A stretch of DNA of 64,000 nucleotides from Catenulispora acidiphila DSM 44928 (GCF_000024025.1 NC_013131.1:4960001-5024000); one strand, 5' to 3'; shown: positions 41,228 through 49,889, numbered from the stretch's first letter. Numbers and translations are program-made. The notes: generated from the letters alone by a model not told the origin.

Positions 41228-41746
41228 ATGAACGAATCCGCGATCTATGAGTTCGGGAGCAAGGTCTACTGCTCCGATGCCGACTGCGGAGAGTTACTGC
41301 AATTCGTCGTCGAACCGGACGTGCCGCGCCTGATCGACCTCGTCGTCTGCTCCGTGTTCGACGGCGCCGCCCGGCTGGTGGCGCCCGACATGGCCCGCGT
41401 GCTGCCCTACGGCATCCTGCTGGGCTGCGACAAGAGCGCGTTCGACCATCTGCCGGCGACGCCGGTGCGCGGCGCCGGGCATCCGGCGGTCATGCGTGCC
41501 GTCCCCGACGCGCAGACCCGGATCCGGCGCGGCGACCACGTCCAGGCGCTCGACGGCGACGCCGGACGCGTCCTGGGACTGGTGGTCCGCACCGAGGACG
41601 AGGCGATCACCCACGTCCTGCTCGCCGCCGGGCACATCTGGCACCGCAAGCATGTGGCGGTCCCGGTGGACTACGTCGCAGGGCTCGGATTCGCCGGACT
41701 GGACGTGCTGCTGACCAAGGACCACGTCGCGGACTTCGCCCTCTGA
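41228..41746 (+). CDS. PRC-barrel-like protein of unknown function
   Basis: A 172-residue protein that appears to have two related beta-rich halves. The first (EFGSKVYCSDADCGELLQFV) and second (RIRRGDHVQALDGDAGRVLG) each look like a PRC-barrel strand set, the fold found in RimM and photosynthetic reaction-centre H. GGAG lies upstream of the ATG. In actinomycetes such proteins are linked to stress responses. The assignment is from pattern only. Confidence 0.7.
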   Translation: MNESAIYEFGSKVYCSDADCGELLQFVVEPDVPRLIDLVVCSVFDGAARLVAPDMARVLPYGILLGCDKSAFDHLPATPVRGAGHPAVMRAVPDAQTRIRRGDHVQALDGDAGRVLGLVVRTEDEAITHVLLAAGHIWHRKHVAVPVDYVAGLGFAGLDVLLTKDHVADFAL

Positions 41747-41798
41747 GACATGATCCCTCTGAGACATAACCCCTTTAGAACATGACACAGTGGTGGTC

Positions 41799-42197
41799 AT
41801 GCCGTTGAGTGCCTACGAACTCCGCACCTCGATCGCCGTCTCCGACATCGACCAGGCCGTCGCGTTCTACGAAGGCAAGTTGGGACTGCCGCTCATCCGG
41901 TCCGGACCGAGCGCCAGAATCGCCGGAGGCAGTCGCGTCTACGCCTCCGGCGGCGGTCCCGCGCTGAACGTCTACCAGTCCGCCACCGCCGGGACGACGG
42001 CGGCGACGCTGGCCGTCTGGTACGTCGACGACCTGGACCGGATCGTCGACGAACTCACCGCCTCAGGGGTCGAGTTCACCCGCTACGAGCAGTTCGAGCA
42101 CGACGCCAGGGGCATCACCCCGCGCGCCGGCGGCGGACGCATCGCCTGGTTCCAGGACCCTGACGGCAATACGTTCGCCCTCGAATCCGACGTCTGA
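41799..42197 (+). CDS. Glyoxalase/VOC superfamily protein
   Basis: A 132-residue single-domain VOC protein: ELRTSIAVSDIDQAVAFYEG, LGLPLIRSGP, TLAVWYVDDLDRIVDELTAS and IAWFQDPDGNTFALESDV. The metal-ligand pattern is incomplete, so it may be a binding protein or a resistance protein rather than a lyase. The ATG at 41799 is preferred to a GTG at 41790. It lies alone, 52 bases after the PRC-barrel gene. Confidence 0.88.
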   Translation: MPLSAYELRTSIAVSDIDQAVAFYEGKLGLPLIRSGPSARIAGGSRVYASGGGPALNVYQSATAGTTAATLAVWYVDDLDRIVDELTASGVEFTRYEQFEHDARGITPRAGGGRIAWFQDPDGNTFALESDV

Positions 42198-42230
42198 CAT
42201 CGAGTCTGAGCTGTCGCCAGGCTTGAGTGG

Positions 42231-42590
42231 CTAGTCGGCCGGGGGACCGGTGCGCGTCAGCTGCACCATCTCCGCCGTGGCAGCCGCCATCCGCCGCTGG
42301 TCCTTGTCCGCCTCGGCCGAGCGCTTGCGCGAGGCGCGCAGGAACGACGCCCGCTCGCGCTCCAGGATCAGCCGCACGGTCGGGTCGGCGTGTTCAGCCC
42401 GGTCCAGCCCTTCGATCCACACGGTCTCCACGAGGTCCTCGGCTTCGCGGACCAGGGCCCGACCGCACAATTCCTCCAGCAGGCGTTCACACGCCGCCTT
42501 CTGCCTGGTCGAACGGTACCGACGCCACATTGCCGGGCCGAACATCATCCACCACCGCCTCGTCACACTCGGGCCATGGGCGACTCTCAT
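42231..42590 (-). CDS. Small charged helical protein of unknown function
   Basis: A 119-residue protein starting MRVAHGPSVTRRWWMMFGPA at 42590. It is strongly helical and Arg/Glu-rich (RRYRSTRQKAACERLLEELC, LILERERASFLRASRKRSAE) with no signal peptide. The frame is open to 42821, but the upstream part is Ser/Pro-rich and overlaps the promoter region of the divergent flavoenzyme. I do not recognise a family. Codon bias supports the minus strand. Confidence 0.6.
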   Translation of the reverse strand: MRVAHGPSVTRRWWMMFGPAMWRRYRSTRQKAACERLLEELCGRALVREAEDLVETVWIEGLDRAEHADPTVRLILERERASFLRASRKRSAEADKDQRRMAAATAEMVQLTRTGPPAD

Positions 42591-42864
42591 CTCGTCGCGT
42601 CCGGATGCCCCGGATTCTGCGATGTAAACGCCACCGGCGCCACTCGGAGCCTTGTTCTCATATTGCTCTGACACCAGTGCGACCTGTGAGAACACCGGAG
42701 AGCTCGTCGGCGCTGCCGTTCGGCCATTCGGACGATCCGGACGCTTGCTCACAAGGGGCATCCGAGGGGCTCTCGAGGGGCTCTCCGGCGGGCTCTCGAG
42801 GGCGGCGTGGCGCGGCGTCATTCCGGCCGTCCCCGCCGTGCGGAATCTGGCCTACGGTTGGCGG

Positions 42865-44028
42865 ATGACGGACTTCGGCGCATACCAGTACGAGATCTAC
42901 TTCGACGGGCTGCGCGGTGTGGTGCCGCACTTCCCGATGACGTATGAGGGCTGGGAGGAGCGCGCCCGCGCCACGCTGTCCCCGTCGCTGTGGTCCTACG
43001 TGGCTGGCGGTGCGGGAGATGAGCACACGCAGCGCGCGAACGTCGCCGCCTTCAGCCGCCGCGCGCTGGTCCCGCGGATGTTCGTCGGCGCCAAGCAGCG
43101 CGACCTGTCGGTGTCGATGTTCGGTCTGACCCTGCCCTCGCCGCTGATGATGGCGCCGGTCGGCGTGCTCGGGCTGTGCGCCCAGGACGGGCACGGCGAC
43201 CTGGCCGCGGCACGCGCCGCCGCGCGGACCGGCGTGCCGATGATCGCCTCGACGCTGTCGGTGGACCCGATGGAGCAGGTCGCTGCCGAGTTCGGCGACA
43301 CGCCCGGCTTCTTCCAGCTCTACACGCCCACCGACCGCGACCTGGCCGCGAGCCTGGTCCAGCGCGCCGAGGCAGCCGGGTTCCAGGGGATCGTCGTCAC
43401 GCTGGACACCTGGGTCACCGGCTGGCGCCCCCGCGACCTGTCCACGTCGAACTTCCCGCAGCTGCGCGGGCACTGCCTGGCCAACTACACCAGCGACCCG
43501 GTGTTCCGCGCCGCGCTGCCCAAGCCGCCGGAGGAGGACCCCGGCGCGACGGTGATGCACTGGGCCGGGGTCTTCGGCAACCCCCTGACCTGGGACGACT
43601 TGCCGTGGCTGCGGTCGCTGACGACGCTGCCGCTGATCGTCAAGGGCCTGTGTCACCCCGAGGACGTGCGCCGGGCGCGTGACGGGGGAGTGGACGGGAT
43701 CTACTGCTCCAACCACGGCGGTCGCCAGGCGAACGGCGGGCTGGCGACGCTGGACGTCCTGCCCGAGGTGGTCGAGGCGGCCGACTCCCTGCCGGTGATC
43801 TTCGACTCGGGCGTCCGCAGCGGCACGGACGTCGTCAAAGCTCTGGCATTGGGCGCCAGCGCGGTCGCGATCGGCCGTCCCTACATCCACGGCCTGGCGA
43901 TCGGCGGCGTCGACGGACTGGTGCACGTGCTGCGCAGCCTGCTCGCCGAGGCCGATCTGCTGATGGCGGTCGACGGCTACCCGACGCTGGCCGACCTCAC
44001 GCCGGACGCGCTGCGGACGGTTGGGTAG
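42865..44028 (+). CDS. FMN-dependent alpha-hydroxy acid oxidase, lactate 2-monooxygenase-like
   Basis: A 387-residue TIM-barrel flavoenzyme: WSYVAGGAGDEHTQRAN, LMMAPVGVLGL, VVTLDTWVTGWRPRDL, VKGLCHPEDVRRARDGGVDG, the catalytic-His/Arg motif YCSNHGGRQANGGLATLD, and FDSGVRSGTDVVKALALGAS. QANGGL and LLMAVDGYPTLADL resemble mycobacterial lactate 2-monooxygenase, which turns L-lactate into acetate, CO2 and water, more than glycolate or mandelate oxidases. The ATG at 42865 gives the family N-terminus; upstream open frame to 42652 is noise. Confidence 0.9.
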   Translation: MTDFGAYQYEIYFDGLRGVVPHFPMTYEGWEERARATLSPSLWSYVAGGAGDEHTQRANVAAFSRRALVPRMFVGAKQRDLSVSMFGLTLPSPLMMAPVGVLGLCAQDGHGDLAAARAAARTGVPMIASTLSVDPMEQVAAEFGDTPGFFQLYTPTDRDLAASLVQRAEAAGFQGIVVTLDTWVTGWRPRDLSTSNFPQLRGHCLANYTSDPVFRAALPKPPEEDPGATVMHWAGVFGNPLTWDDLPWLRSLTTLPLIVKGLCHPEDVRRARDGGVDGIYCSNHGGRQANGGLATLDVLPEVVEAADSLPVIFDSGVRSGTDVVKALALGASAVAIGRPYIHGLAIGGVDGLVHVLRSLLAEADLLMAVDGYPTLADLTPDALRTVG

Positions 44029-44060
44029 GCCGGTAACTCGGTGAGTCGGGGTGCGCCGGG

Positions 44061-44123
44061 TCAGCCGCGCGGATCCACGAGCCCGACATCGTAGGCGATG
44101 ATCACCGCCTGCACCCGGTCGCC
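44061..44123 (-). pseudogene. Remnant of a LuxR/NarL response regulator C-terminus
   Basis: The last 20 codons before a minus-strand stop at 44061 read DRVQAVIIAYDVGLVDPRG, which is the end of the LuxR-type HTH (RVQAVIIAYE-GLV) of response regulators. Upstream on the minus strand no HTH continues. It is a decayed 3' fragment. Confidence 0.65.
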
Positions 44124-44158
44124 AGGTTGGTCGGCCCGGCCGCCACCACGCGCACCAG

Positions 44159-44322
44159 GCAGCACCGGCCGGCACGAGCGCGCTGGTCGGCGGCACGACC
44201 GCGATCTACGTGGACATCCAGTCGGCGGTGAACCACGACTACGGCTGGTGTTCCCGGTCGCCGCCGTCATCATCACCCTGATTCTCGGCCTGGTGCCGCG
44301 CTCGGTCGTCGCGCGCCGGTAG
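44159..44322 (+). pseudogene. Frameshifted fragment of an MMPL-family transporter
   Basis: From 44159 one frame reads AAPAGTSALVGGTTAIYVDI then QSAVNHDY; after 44242 a different frame continues LVFPVAAVIITLILGLVPRS and VVARR, then a stop. Together they match one loop and one membrane helix of MMPL exporters (ALVGG-TA...VD, LVFPVAALLI-LILALLLRS). Loss of one C in TACCGG (now TACGG, about 44242) restores the frame. Both ends of the gene are missing. Confidence 0.75.
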
Positions 44323-44385
44323 GGCTGCTCCGGCGGCGCCTGTTTCGCCTGCTCAGCTCGTCGGCTCCGCCCATCTTCGAACACT

Positions 44386-44520
44386 GCTACTATCGCGAAT
44401 AGGTTGGTGGCACACACCCCCCGAGTGCCGACATCAACCAATGTGGGGAGTCCCGTGACGGCTGCTTGCCGTTGCGGGGCTCCTCTTCCTTTACCGGGTG
44501 AAAACGGTCCGGGTAGTAGT
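44386..44520 (+). ncRNA. Candidate structured non-coding RNA (closing stem plus three hairpins)
   Basis: P1 pairs 44386-44394 with 44512-44520 (core CTACTA/TAGTAG). P2 pairs GGTTGGTG (44402-44409) with CATCAACC (44432-44439) and GCAC with GTGC inside. P3 is an uninterrupted 18-base-pair stem (44445-44462 with 44468-44485, loop TGCTT), four of whose pairs are G-U. P4 is ACCG/CGGT (44493-44508). The G-U pairs would be A-C mismatches in the other strand, which points to plus-strand RNA. A hairpin with T-rich tail follows. No protein frame fits. It does not match a riboswitch class that I know. Confidence 0.45.
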
Positions 44521-44526
44521 CGCATA

Positions 44527-44550
44527 CAGGGTCCTTACTTTCGTGCCCTG
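44527..44550 (+). terminator. Possible terminator of the candidate RNA
   Basis: CAGGG (44527-44531) and CCCTG (44546-44550) form a 5-base stem with a 14-base loop, followed by ACACTCCTGTTTTG. It is weak but well placed after the RNA and before the convergent LacI stop. Confidence 0.35.
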
Positions 44551-44573
44551 ACACTCCTGTTTTGTCGCAGGTT

Positions 44574-45590
44574 TTAAGCCGAATCCCGCTGCACCACCGC
44601 CGGATCGAACAGAATCCGCTGCGGGCCGCGCGGCGCTGATCCGTTCAGCCGTCCGAGCAACAGGCGCCCGATTGCCTCGCCCTGCTCCCTGGGCCGGTTC
44701 GACACCGTGGTCAGCGTCGGCGTGGTGAGCGCCGCGATGTCGATGTCATCGAAGCCCATCACCGCCACGTCCTCCGGCACGCGCAGCCCGCGCGCCTTCG
44801 CCGTGTCCAGCGCACCGAGCGCCACTACGTCGTTGGTGCACAGGACCGCGTCCGGCGTCTGCCGCAGCGTGAGCAGCCGCTGCATCGCGCGGGCTCCGCC
44901 GTCGCGGCTGATCTCTTCGCGGACCACCAGCGACGGTGCGTACGGCCTGCCCGCCTCGCGCAGCGCGTGCCGGTAGCCCAGCACGCGGTTGGCCGGGGAG
45001 CCCACGCGTTCGGCGCCGGTGATGAACGCGATGCGCTGGTAGCCGCGGCCGATCAGGTATTCGGCCGCGATCGTGCCGCCGGCGACGTCGTCGGAGCTGA
45101 CCACGTCGATGCCGGGGCGCGTGGTGCGACCGCCCAGCAGGACCACCGGGATGCCGACCTCGGCTGCGGCGGCGACGCGGCGGTGGTCGGCTTGGTAGTC
45201 GGCGAAGGCGAGACCGTCGACGCGGCGGGTGATCATCTGCTGCACCGCCGCCTCCTCGGCGGCCGGGTCGGCGTCGGTGCTGGTGACCAAGACCTGGAGG
45301 CCCGCCGGGCCCAGGACGTTCTGCAGGCCGCGGGCGATCAGCGGGTAGAAGGGGTTGGTGATGTCCGGGATCACCAGCGCCACGGTGTCCGTGCGTTGCA
45401 GGCGCAGGCCGCGGGCCAGGCGGTTGGGCTCGTAGCCGAGATCGGCGATCACCTGCTGGACCCTCGCCGCGGTCGCCGCCGCCACCGGCCGCTGGCCGGA
45501 CAGCATGTGCGAGACCGTCGTGATGCTGACCCCCGCCTGAGCGGCGACGTCGGTGATGCTGACGTGCCGCCGGCGGCCCTGCTGCGCCAC
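44574..45590 (-). CDS. LacI-family transcriptional regulator
   Basis: A 338-residue repressor from a GTG at 45590 with GGAGAG 4 bases upstream. HTH VSITDVAAQAGVSITTVSHM, hinge DLGYEPNRLARGLRLQRTDT, and a sugar-binding-protein-like domain (VIPDITNPFYPLIARGLQNV, VVLLGGRTTRPGIDVVSSDD, DAVLCTNDVVALGALDTAKA, MGFDDIDIA) are complete. It is divergent from a mannonate-dehydratase-like gene with a perfect operator palindrome between them, so it should control that gene; the ligand may be a hexuronate or its derivative. The frame extends to 45698 but would cover the operator. Confidence 0.94.
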   Translation of the reverse strand: MAQQGRRRHVSITDVAAQAGVSITTVSHMLSGQRPVAAATAARVQQVIADLGYEPNRLARGLRLQRTDTVALVIPDITNPFYPLIARGLQNVLGPAGLQVLVTSTDADPAAEEAAVQQMITRRVDGLAFADYQADHRRVAAAAEVGIPVVLLGGRTTRPGIDVVSSDDVAGGTIAAEYLIGRGYQRIAFITGAERVGSPANRVLGYRHALREAGRPYAPSLVVREEISRDGGARAMQRLLTLRQTPDAVLCTNDVVALGALDTAKARGLRVPEDVAVMGFDDIDIAALTTPTLTTVSNRPREQGEAIGRLLLGRLNGSAPRGPQRILFDPAVVQRDSA

Positions 45591-45669
45591 TGCGCTCTCC
45601 GATCGGTCGGGGCGGGCTGATCCGTTGACACCGTGGTGAGGCCCGTGGAAGTCTGCTGGGACCACGATA

Positions 45670-45681
45670 CAAAACGTTTTG
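45670..45681. promoter_or_regulatory. LacI-type operator
   Basis: CAAAACGTTTTG is a perfect 12-base palindrome with the central CG of LacI operators. It lies 25 bases upstream of the plus-strand GTG at 45707. Confidence 0.7.
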
Positions 45682-45706
45682 CGTTCTGAGAGGAACAACG
45701 AACACC

Positions 45707-46996
45707 GTGACCGACGCGAACCACTTGCTCGACCCCTCCGGAGCCCTTCCGCAGACCCGACCCCCGTGGACCTCCCGCGACAGCCTGCGGATCACCCGCG
45801 TGCGGGCGATCGTCACCGCCCCCGAGGGGCAGCCGCTCGTGGTGGTCCGCGTCGACACCTCCGACGACGGCCTCTACGGCCTGGGCTGCGCCACCTTCAC
45901 CCAGCGCTACGCCGCCGTGGCCGCCGCCGTCGACGAGCACGTCGGACCGCTGGCCGTCGGCCGCCACCCGGCCGACATCGAGGACATCACACGCCTGATT
46001 CACTACTCCTCGTACTGGCGCAGCGGACCGGTGCTCAACAACGCGCTGTCCGGTCTGGACCAAGCGCTGTGGGACATCGCCGGCAAGCGCGCCGGCATGC
46101 CGGTGTACGAGCTGCTCGGCGGGCGCAGCCGATCGGCGGTCGAGGTGTATTCGCACGCTGCCGGCGGCACCATCGAGGCGACGCTCGACCAGGCGGAGGA
46201 GCTGCTGGCCGAGGGCTACCGGAACGTGCGGCTCCAGCTCGGCGGTCCGGGCCTGGGCACGTATGGCGCGCCCGGCACGCTCGGCGGCTACCCGCGCTCG
46301 CCACATCCGGACGGCTGGGCCGTCGAGCAGTATCTGCGTGACGCGCCGCGGCTTTTCGCCGCTGCCCGCGAGCGCCTTGGCGACAGCGTCAACCTGATGC
46401 ACGACGTGCACAGCCGCCTCACTCCGAAGCAGGCCGTCGTGCTGGCGCGCGCCCTGGAGCCGTATCGGCTGTCGTTCCTTGAGGACGTCATCGCCCCCGA
46501 GCTCTACGACCGGCTGCCCGAGGTGCGCGCCGCCTCGCCGGTACCGATCGCAGTGGGCGAACAGATCGGCTCGGTGCCGGACGCGGTGCGGCTGGTGCGC
46601 GACGGCGGCGTGGATCTGCTGCGCCTGCACACCTCCGCGGTCGGCGGGCTCACCCCGACCCGCAAGATCGTCGCGCTGTGCGAGCTGCTCGGCGTGCGCA
46701 CCGCGTTCCACTCCCCGGCGGACGTCTCGCCGGTCGGCGTCGCGGCGAACCTGGCCGTGGACATCTCGACCCCGGCGTTCGGCTACCAGGAGTCGCACAC
46801 CTACAACGACGCCACGCACGAGGTTTTCCCGGGCACGCGGGTCGTCCGCGAGGGGCACTTGTACCCCGCGGAGGAGCCGGGGTGGGGGATCGAGATCGAC
46901 GAGCGTGCGGCGGCGAAGTTCCCGCCGGTGAAGTTCCTGCACGAGCGGTGGTCCTCGGGTGTGCGGCGCCCCGACGGCGGGCTGGAGGCTCCGTGA
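45707..46996 (+). CDS. Enolase-superfamily sugar acid dehydratase (mannonate dehydratase-like)
   Basis: A 429-residue member of the mandelate racemase/muconate lactonising group: ITRVRAIVTAPEGQPLVVVR, RSGPVLNNALSGLDQALWDI, AGKRAGMPVYELLGG, LMHDVHSRLTPKQAV with the Asp-x-His pair, FLEDVIAPE and VGEQIG as metal ligands, and TAFHSPADVSPVG. The family (ManD/RspA) dehydrates D-mannonate or D-gluconate to the 2-keto-3-deoxy acid. The exact substrate cannot be set from sequence. The GTG start follows GAGAGGAA. It overlaps the downstream epimerase gene (GTGA), so they form an operon under the LacI operator. Confidence 0.9.
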   Translation: MTDANHLLDPSGALPQTRPPWTSRDSLRITRVRAIVTAPEGQPLVVVRVDTSDDGLYGLGCATFTQRYAAVAAAVDEHVGPLAVGRHPADIEDITRLIHYSSYWRSGPVLNNALSGLDQALWDIAGKRAGMPVYELLGGRSRSAVEVYSHAAGGTIEATLDQAEELLAEGYRNVRLQLGGPGLGTYGAPGTLGGYPRSPHPDGWAVEQYLRDAPRLFAAARERLGDSVNLMHDVHSRLTPKQAVVLARALEPYRLSFLEDVIAPELYDRLPEVRAASPVPIAVGEQIGSVPDAVRLVRDGGVDLLRLHTSAVGGLTPTRKIVALCELLGVRTAFHSPADVSPVGVAANLAVDISTPAFGYQESHTYNDATHEVFPGTRVVREGHLYPAEEPGWGIEIDERAAAKFPPVKFLHERWSSGVRRPDGGLEAP

Positions 46997-47922
46997 GCGC
47001 GGAGTCGGCTGAACGGTCGCAACCCCCGGCGCCCCGGCGGGTCCTGGTCACCGGCGCCGCAGGGCTCGTCGGCAGGGTGCTGACCCGTGCCTTCGCCGAC
47101 CGCGGCGTCGCGGTCACCGCCCTGGTCCTGACCGACCCCGGCGATCTGGCGGAGCTGGGCGCCGACCGGGTCGCGGTCGGTGACGCGTCCGACGGGGGGC
47201 TGGTGCGCGAGGCGCTCGCCGATGTGGACGCGGTCGTCCACCTCGCCGCGCTGCCGACCCCCATCCACGGGACCCCGCTGGAGGTGTTCGGCGGTAACAC
47301 GCGGGCCACGTTCACCGTGCTGGAGGAGGCGGGCAACCAGGGCGTGCGGCGTGCGGTGATCGCCAGCAGCCTGTCGATCCTCGGCATGCCGTGGGCGCGG
47401 AGCACGCTGCATCCGGCGTACGTGCCGATCGATGAGGACGCGCCGCTCCAGATCGAGGACCCTTACGGGCTGTCCAAGCAGGTCGACGAGGCCACCGGGG
47501 AGATGATGGCGCGGCGGCACGGGATGGGCGTCGTCGCGCTGCGCATGCCGTTCGTCAGCGATGCCGAGCGGGCGGCGCATCGGCTGCCGGAGTTCACCGC
47601 CGATCCGGCGCGCGGCGCGGCCGAGCTGTGGACGTACCTGGACGTGCGCGACGCGGCCCAGGCGGCGTGGTTGGCGTTGACCGTTCCCCTGCAAGGGTTT
47701 CACAAGGTGTTCGTAGCAGCGCCGGACACGATCGTGCCGTATCCGACTGCTGATCTGCTCCGGGTCTACCACCCCGACGCCGAGGTGCGCGCGCCGTTGC
47801 CGGGGCGCACCGCAGCGCTGGACCTGAGCGCGGCCGAGCGGCTGCTCGGGTTCCGGGCGCAGCACCTGCTCGAGGTGGAGCCCCGGCCGCTCGAATCGCC
47901 CGCCGGCGCACCTGCTTCCTAG
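46993..47922 (+). CDS. NAD-dependent epimerase/dehydratase (extended SDR)
   Basis: A 309-residue protein with the nucleotide motif RVLVTGAAGLVGRVLTRAFA, AVVHLAALPTP, SSLSILGMPW and the catalytic YGLSK. The C-terminal substrate domain includes ELWTYLDVRDAAQAAWLAL. It may be a uronate dehydrogenase or a related sugar oxidoreductase, which would supply aldarate or mannonate-like acids to the enzyme encoded before it (context inference). The GTG start overlaps the previous stop. Confidence 0.88.
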   Translation: MSAESAERSQPPAPRRVLVTGAAGLVGRVLTRAFADRGVAVTALVLTDPGDLAELGADRVAVGDASDGGLVREALADVDAVVHLAALPTPIHGTPLEVFGGNTRATFTVLEEAGNQGVRRAVIASSLSILGMPWARSTLHPAYVPIDEDAPLQIEDPYGLSKQVDEATGEMMARRHGMGVVALRMPFVSDAERAAHRLPEFTADPARGAAELWTYLDVRDAAQAAWLALTVPLQGFHKVFVAAPDTIVPYPTADLLRVYHPDAEVRAPLPGRTAALDLSAAERLLGFRAQHLLEVEPRPLESPAGAPAS

Positions 47923-47931
47923 ACTGGCTGC

Positions 47932-49671
47932 ATGGCGCGGCTCAACGACGAGGTCGGGGCACTCCTGCGGGAGTACGCCGACCTCATCCTGCTCAGTGGC
48001 GGCAACGCTTTCCGGGCACGTTCCTACGAGAAGGCCGCCCGCTCGGTCGGCGGCTATCCGGGGGACCTCGCGCACCTCGACGAGGCCGGGCTGCGGGCGA
48101 TCCCCGGCGTCGGGGACTCGACCGCCGAGAAGATCAGCGAGTACCTGGCCAGCGGGCGCATGGAGGCGTTGGAGAGCCTGCGTGCCAAGATCCCGCCGGG
48201 CGTCCGCGAGGTCACGCAGATCCCCGGCGTCGGTCCGAAGACCGCCGTGCTGCTCTACCGCAAGCTCGGCATCAAGTCCGTCGACGAGCTCCGCAAGGCT
48301 GCCGATGCGGGCAAGCTGAAAGGGCTGCCAGGACTCGGCGAGAAGACGGTCGAGAACATCCGGCACGGCATCGAGCAGCTGAGCCAGGCCTCCGGCCGCA
48401 CGCTGCTGAGCATCGCGCTGGACCTGGCCGAGGACCTGGTCGCGGAGCTCGGCGCCGTGCCGGGGTGCAAGAAGTGCGACTACGCCGGATCGCTGCGGCG
48501 GATGCGCGAGACCGTCGGCGACATCGACATCCTCGCCACCGCCAAGGACTCCGCGCCGCTGATGGCCGCGCTGCTGGCCCGGCCGGAGGTCGCGGACGTC
48601 ATCGGCAGCGGGACGACCAAGACCTCGATCCGGACTGACAAAGGCTTGCAGGTGGACCTGCGCGTGGTGCAGCCGGCGGAGTGGGGCGCCGCGCTGGTCT
48701 ACTTCACCGGCTCAAGGGCACACAACATCAAGCTGCGCGGACGTGCGGTCAAGGAAGGGCTCAAGCTCTCCGAGTACGGGCTCTTCGACGTCGAGAGTGG
48801 GAAGAAGCTGGCCTCCCGCACCGAGAAGGAGGTCTACGCGGCCCTGGGTCTGCCGTGGATCCCGCCGACGCTGCGCGAGGACCGCGGCGAGATCGAAGCC
48901 GCCGCCGACGGCGCCCTCCCGGACCTGGTCCAGCTCAAGGACCTGCGCGGCGACCTGCACACGCACACCGACCTCACCGACGGCCTCGCCCCGCTGGAGG
49001 TGATGCTCCAGACCGCCGCCGACCTCGGCTACGCGTACTACGCCGTCACCGACCACGCGCCGAACCTGGCGATGCAGCGCATGACCGACGACAAGATGCT
49101 GGCCCAGCGCGCCCGGGCTCGAGACCTGGACCGCGAGTACAGCGGAATGCGCGTCCTGCACGGCACCGAACTCAACATCGACGCCGCCGGCGACGTGGAC
49201 TGGCCCGCGGACTTCCTCGCCGGCTTCGACCTCTGCGTCGCCTCCATCCACTCCTCCTTCGGCCTGGACCGCGCCGCCCAGACCAAACGCCTGATCCGCG
49301 CCTGCGAGAACCCCCACGTGAACATCATCGGCCACCCCACCACCCGCCTCCTGGACCGCCGCCCGCCCATCGACGCCGACCTCGACGCCGTCTTCGCCGC
49401 AGCCGCCCACACCGGCACCGCCCTGGAACTCAACGCCTCCCCCCAACGCCTGGACCTCACCGACGACCAAGCCATGGCCGCCCAACGCCACGGCGTGAAG
49501 TTCGCCATCAACAGCGACGCCCACTCCACCCCCGCCCTGTCCAACCGGCGCTTCGGCATCGCCACCGCCCAACGCGCCTGGCTCACCAAGGACGACGTGA
49601 TCAACACCTGGAGCCTGACGCGCCTGCGCGCCTTCCTGCGGAAGCCGGCGGTGCGCGGCGGGGGTGGGTGA
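47932..49671 (+). CDS. polX: PolX-family DNA polymerase with PHP domain
   Basis: A 579-residue repair polymerase. N-terminal HhH region (RSYEKAARSVGGYPGDLAHL, IPGVGDSTAEKI, IPGVGPKTAVLLYRKLG), nucleotidyltransferase centre (CDYAGSLRRMRETVGDIDIL with the Asp-x-Asp metal site, QVDLRVV), and C-terminal PHP phosphoesterase (DLHTHTDLTDG, YAVTDHAPNLAMQRM, GTELNID, INSDAHSTPALSNRRFG). The family fills short gaps and acts as 3'-5' exonuclease. It begins 10 bases after the epimerase gene, but no functional link is expected. Confidence 0.95.
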   Translation: MARLNDEVGALLREYADLILLSGGNAFRARSYEKAARSVGGYPGDLAHLDEAGLRAIPGVGDSTAEKISEYLASGRMEALESLRAKIPPGVREVTQIPGVGPKTAVLLYRKLGIKSVDELRKAADAGKLKGLPGLGEKTVENIRHGIEQLSQASGRTLLSIALDLAEDLVAELGAVPGCKKCDYAGSLRRMRETVGDIDILATAKDSAPLMAALLARPEVADVIGSGTTKTSIRTDKGLQVDLRVVQPAEWGAALVYFTGSRAHNIKLRGRAVKEGLKLSEYGLFDVESGKKLASRTEKEVYAALGLPWIPPTLREDRGEIEAAADGALPDLVQLKDLRGDLHTHTDLTDGLAPLEVMLQTAADLGYAYYAVTDHAPNLAMQRMTDDKMLAQRARARDLDREYSGMRVLHGTELNIDAAGDVDWPADFLAGFDLCVASIHSSFGLDRAAQTKRLIRACENPHVNIIGHPTTRLLDRRPPIDADLDAVFAAAAHTGTALELNASPQRLDLTDDQAMAAQRHGVKFAINSDAHSTPALSNRRFGIATAQRAWLTKDDVINTWSLTRLRAFLRKPAVRGGGG

Positions 49672-49889
49672 CGAGCGTTTTTCGGCCGCGTTGGCGGTGG
49701 GCGGTGTGGGTGCCCACGTATACCGCCGGCCGCCAGCGTGGGATGCGGCGTTCCGCCGAACTGCGCCACCAGCGAGGCCTTCTTCGACCCGCGCGAAGCC
49801 GTAAAGAGCTTCTAGAACCCACCAGCTGACCGCACCCGCCTACCCACGCGCACCCGCGCCCGCGCCCCACCTGCTCGTGGCCTCCTCCC

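Noticed and set aside
38236-41250. Plus-strand frame of about 1000 codons across gabD and malic enzyme
   Set aside because: It runs antisense to gabD and out of frame with malic enzyme and has no domain.
44098-44322. A 74-codon plus-strand frame with one membrane helix as a real small gene
   Set aside because: Its N-terminal half is out of frame with the MMPL-like sequence; the whole is better explained as a frameshifted remnant.
49710-49807. A possible short coding end (ATSEAFFDPREAVKSF) between polX and the DUF4132 gene
   Set aside because: It has a protein-like look and a stop at 49816 or so, but no start, no ribosome-binding site and no recognised family; too little to call a pseudogene.
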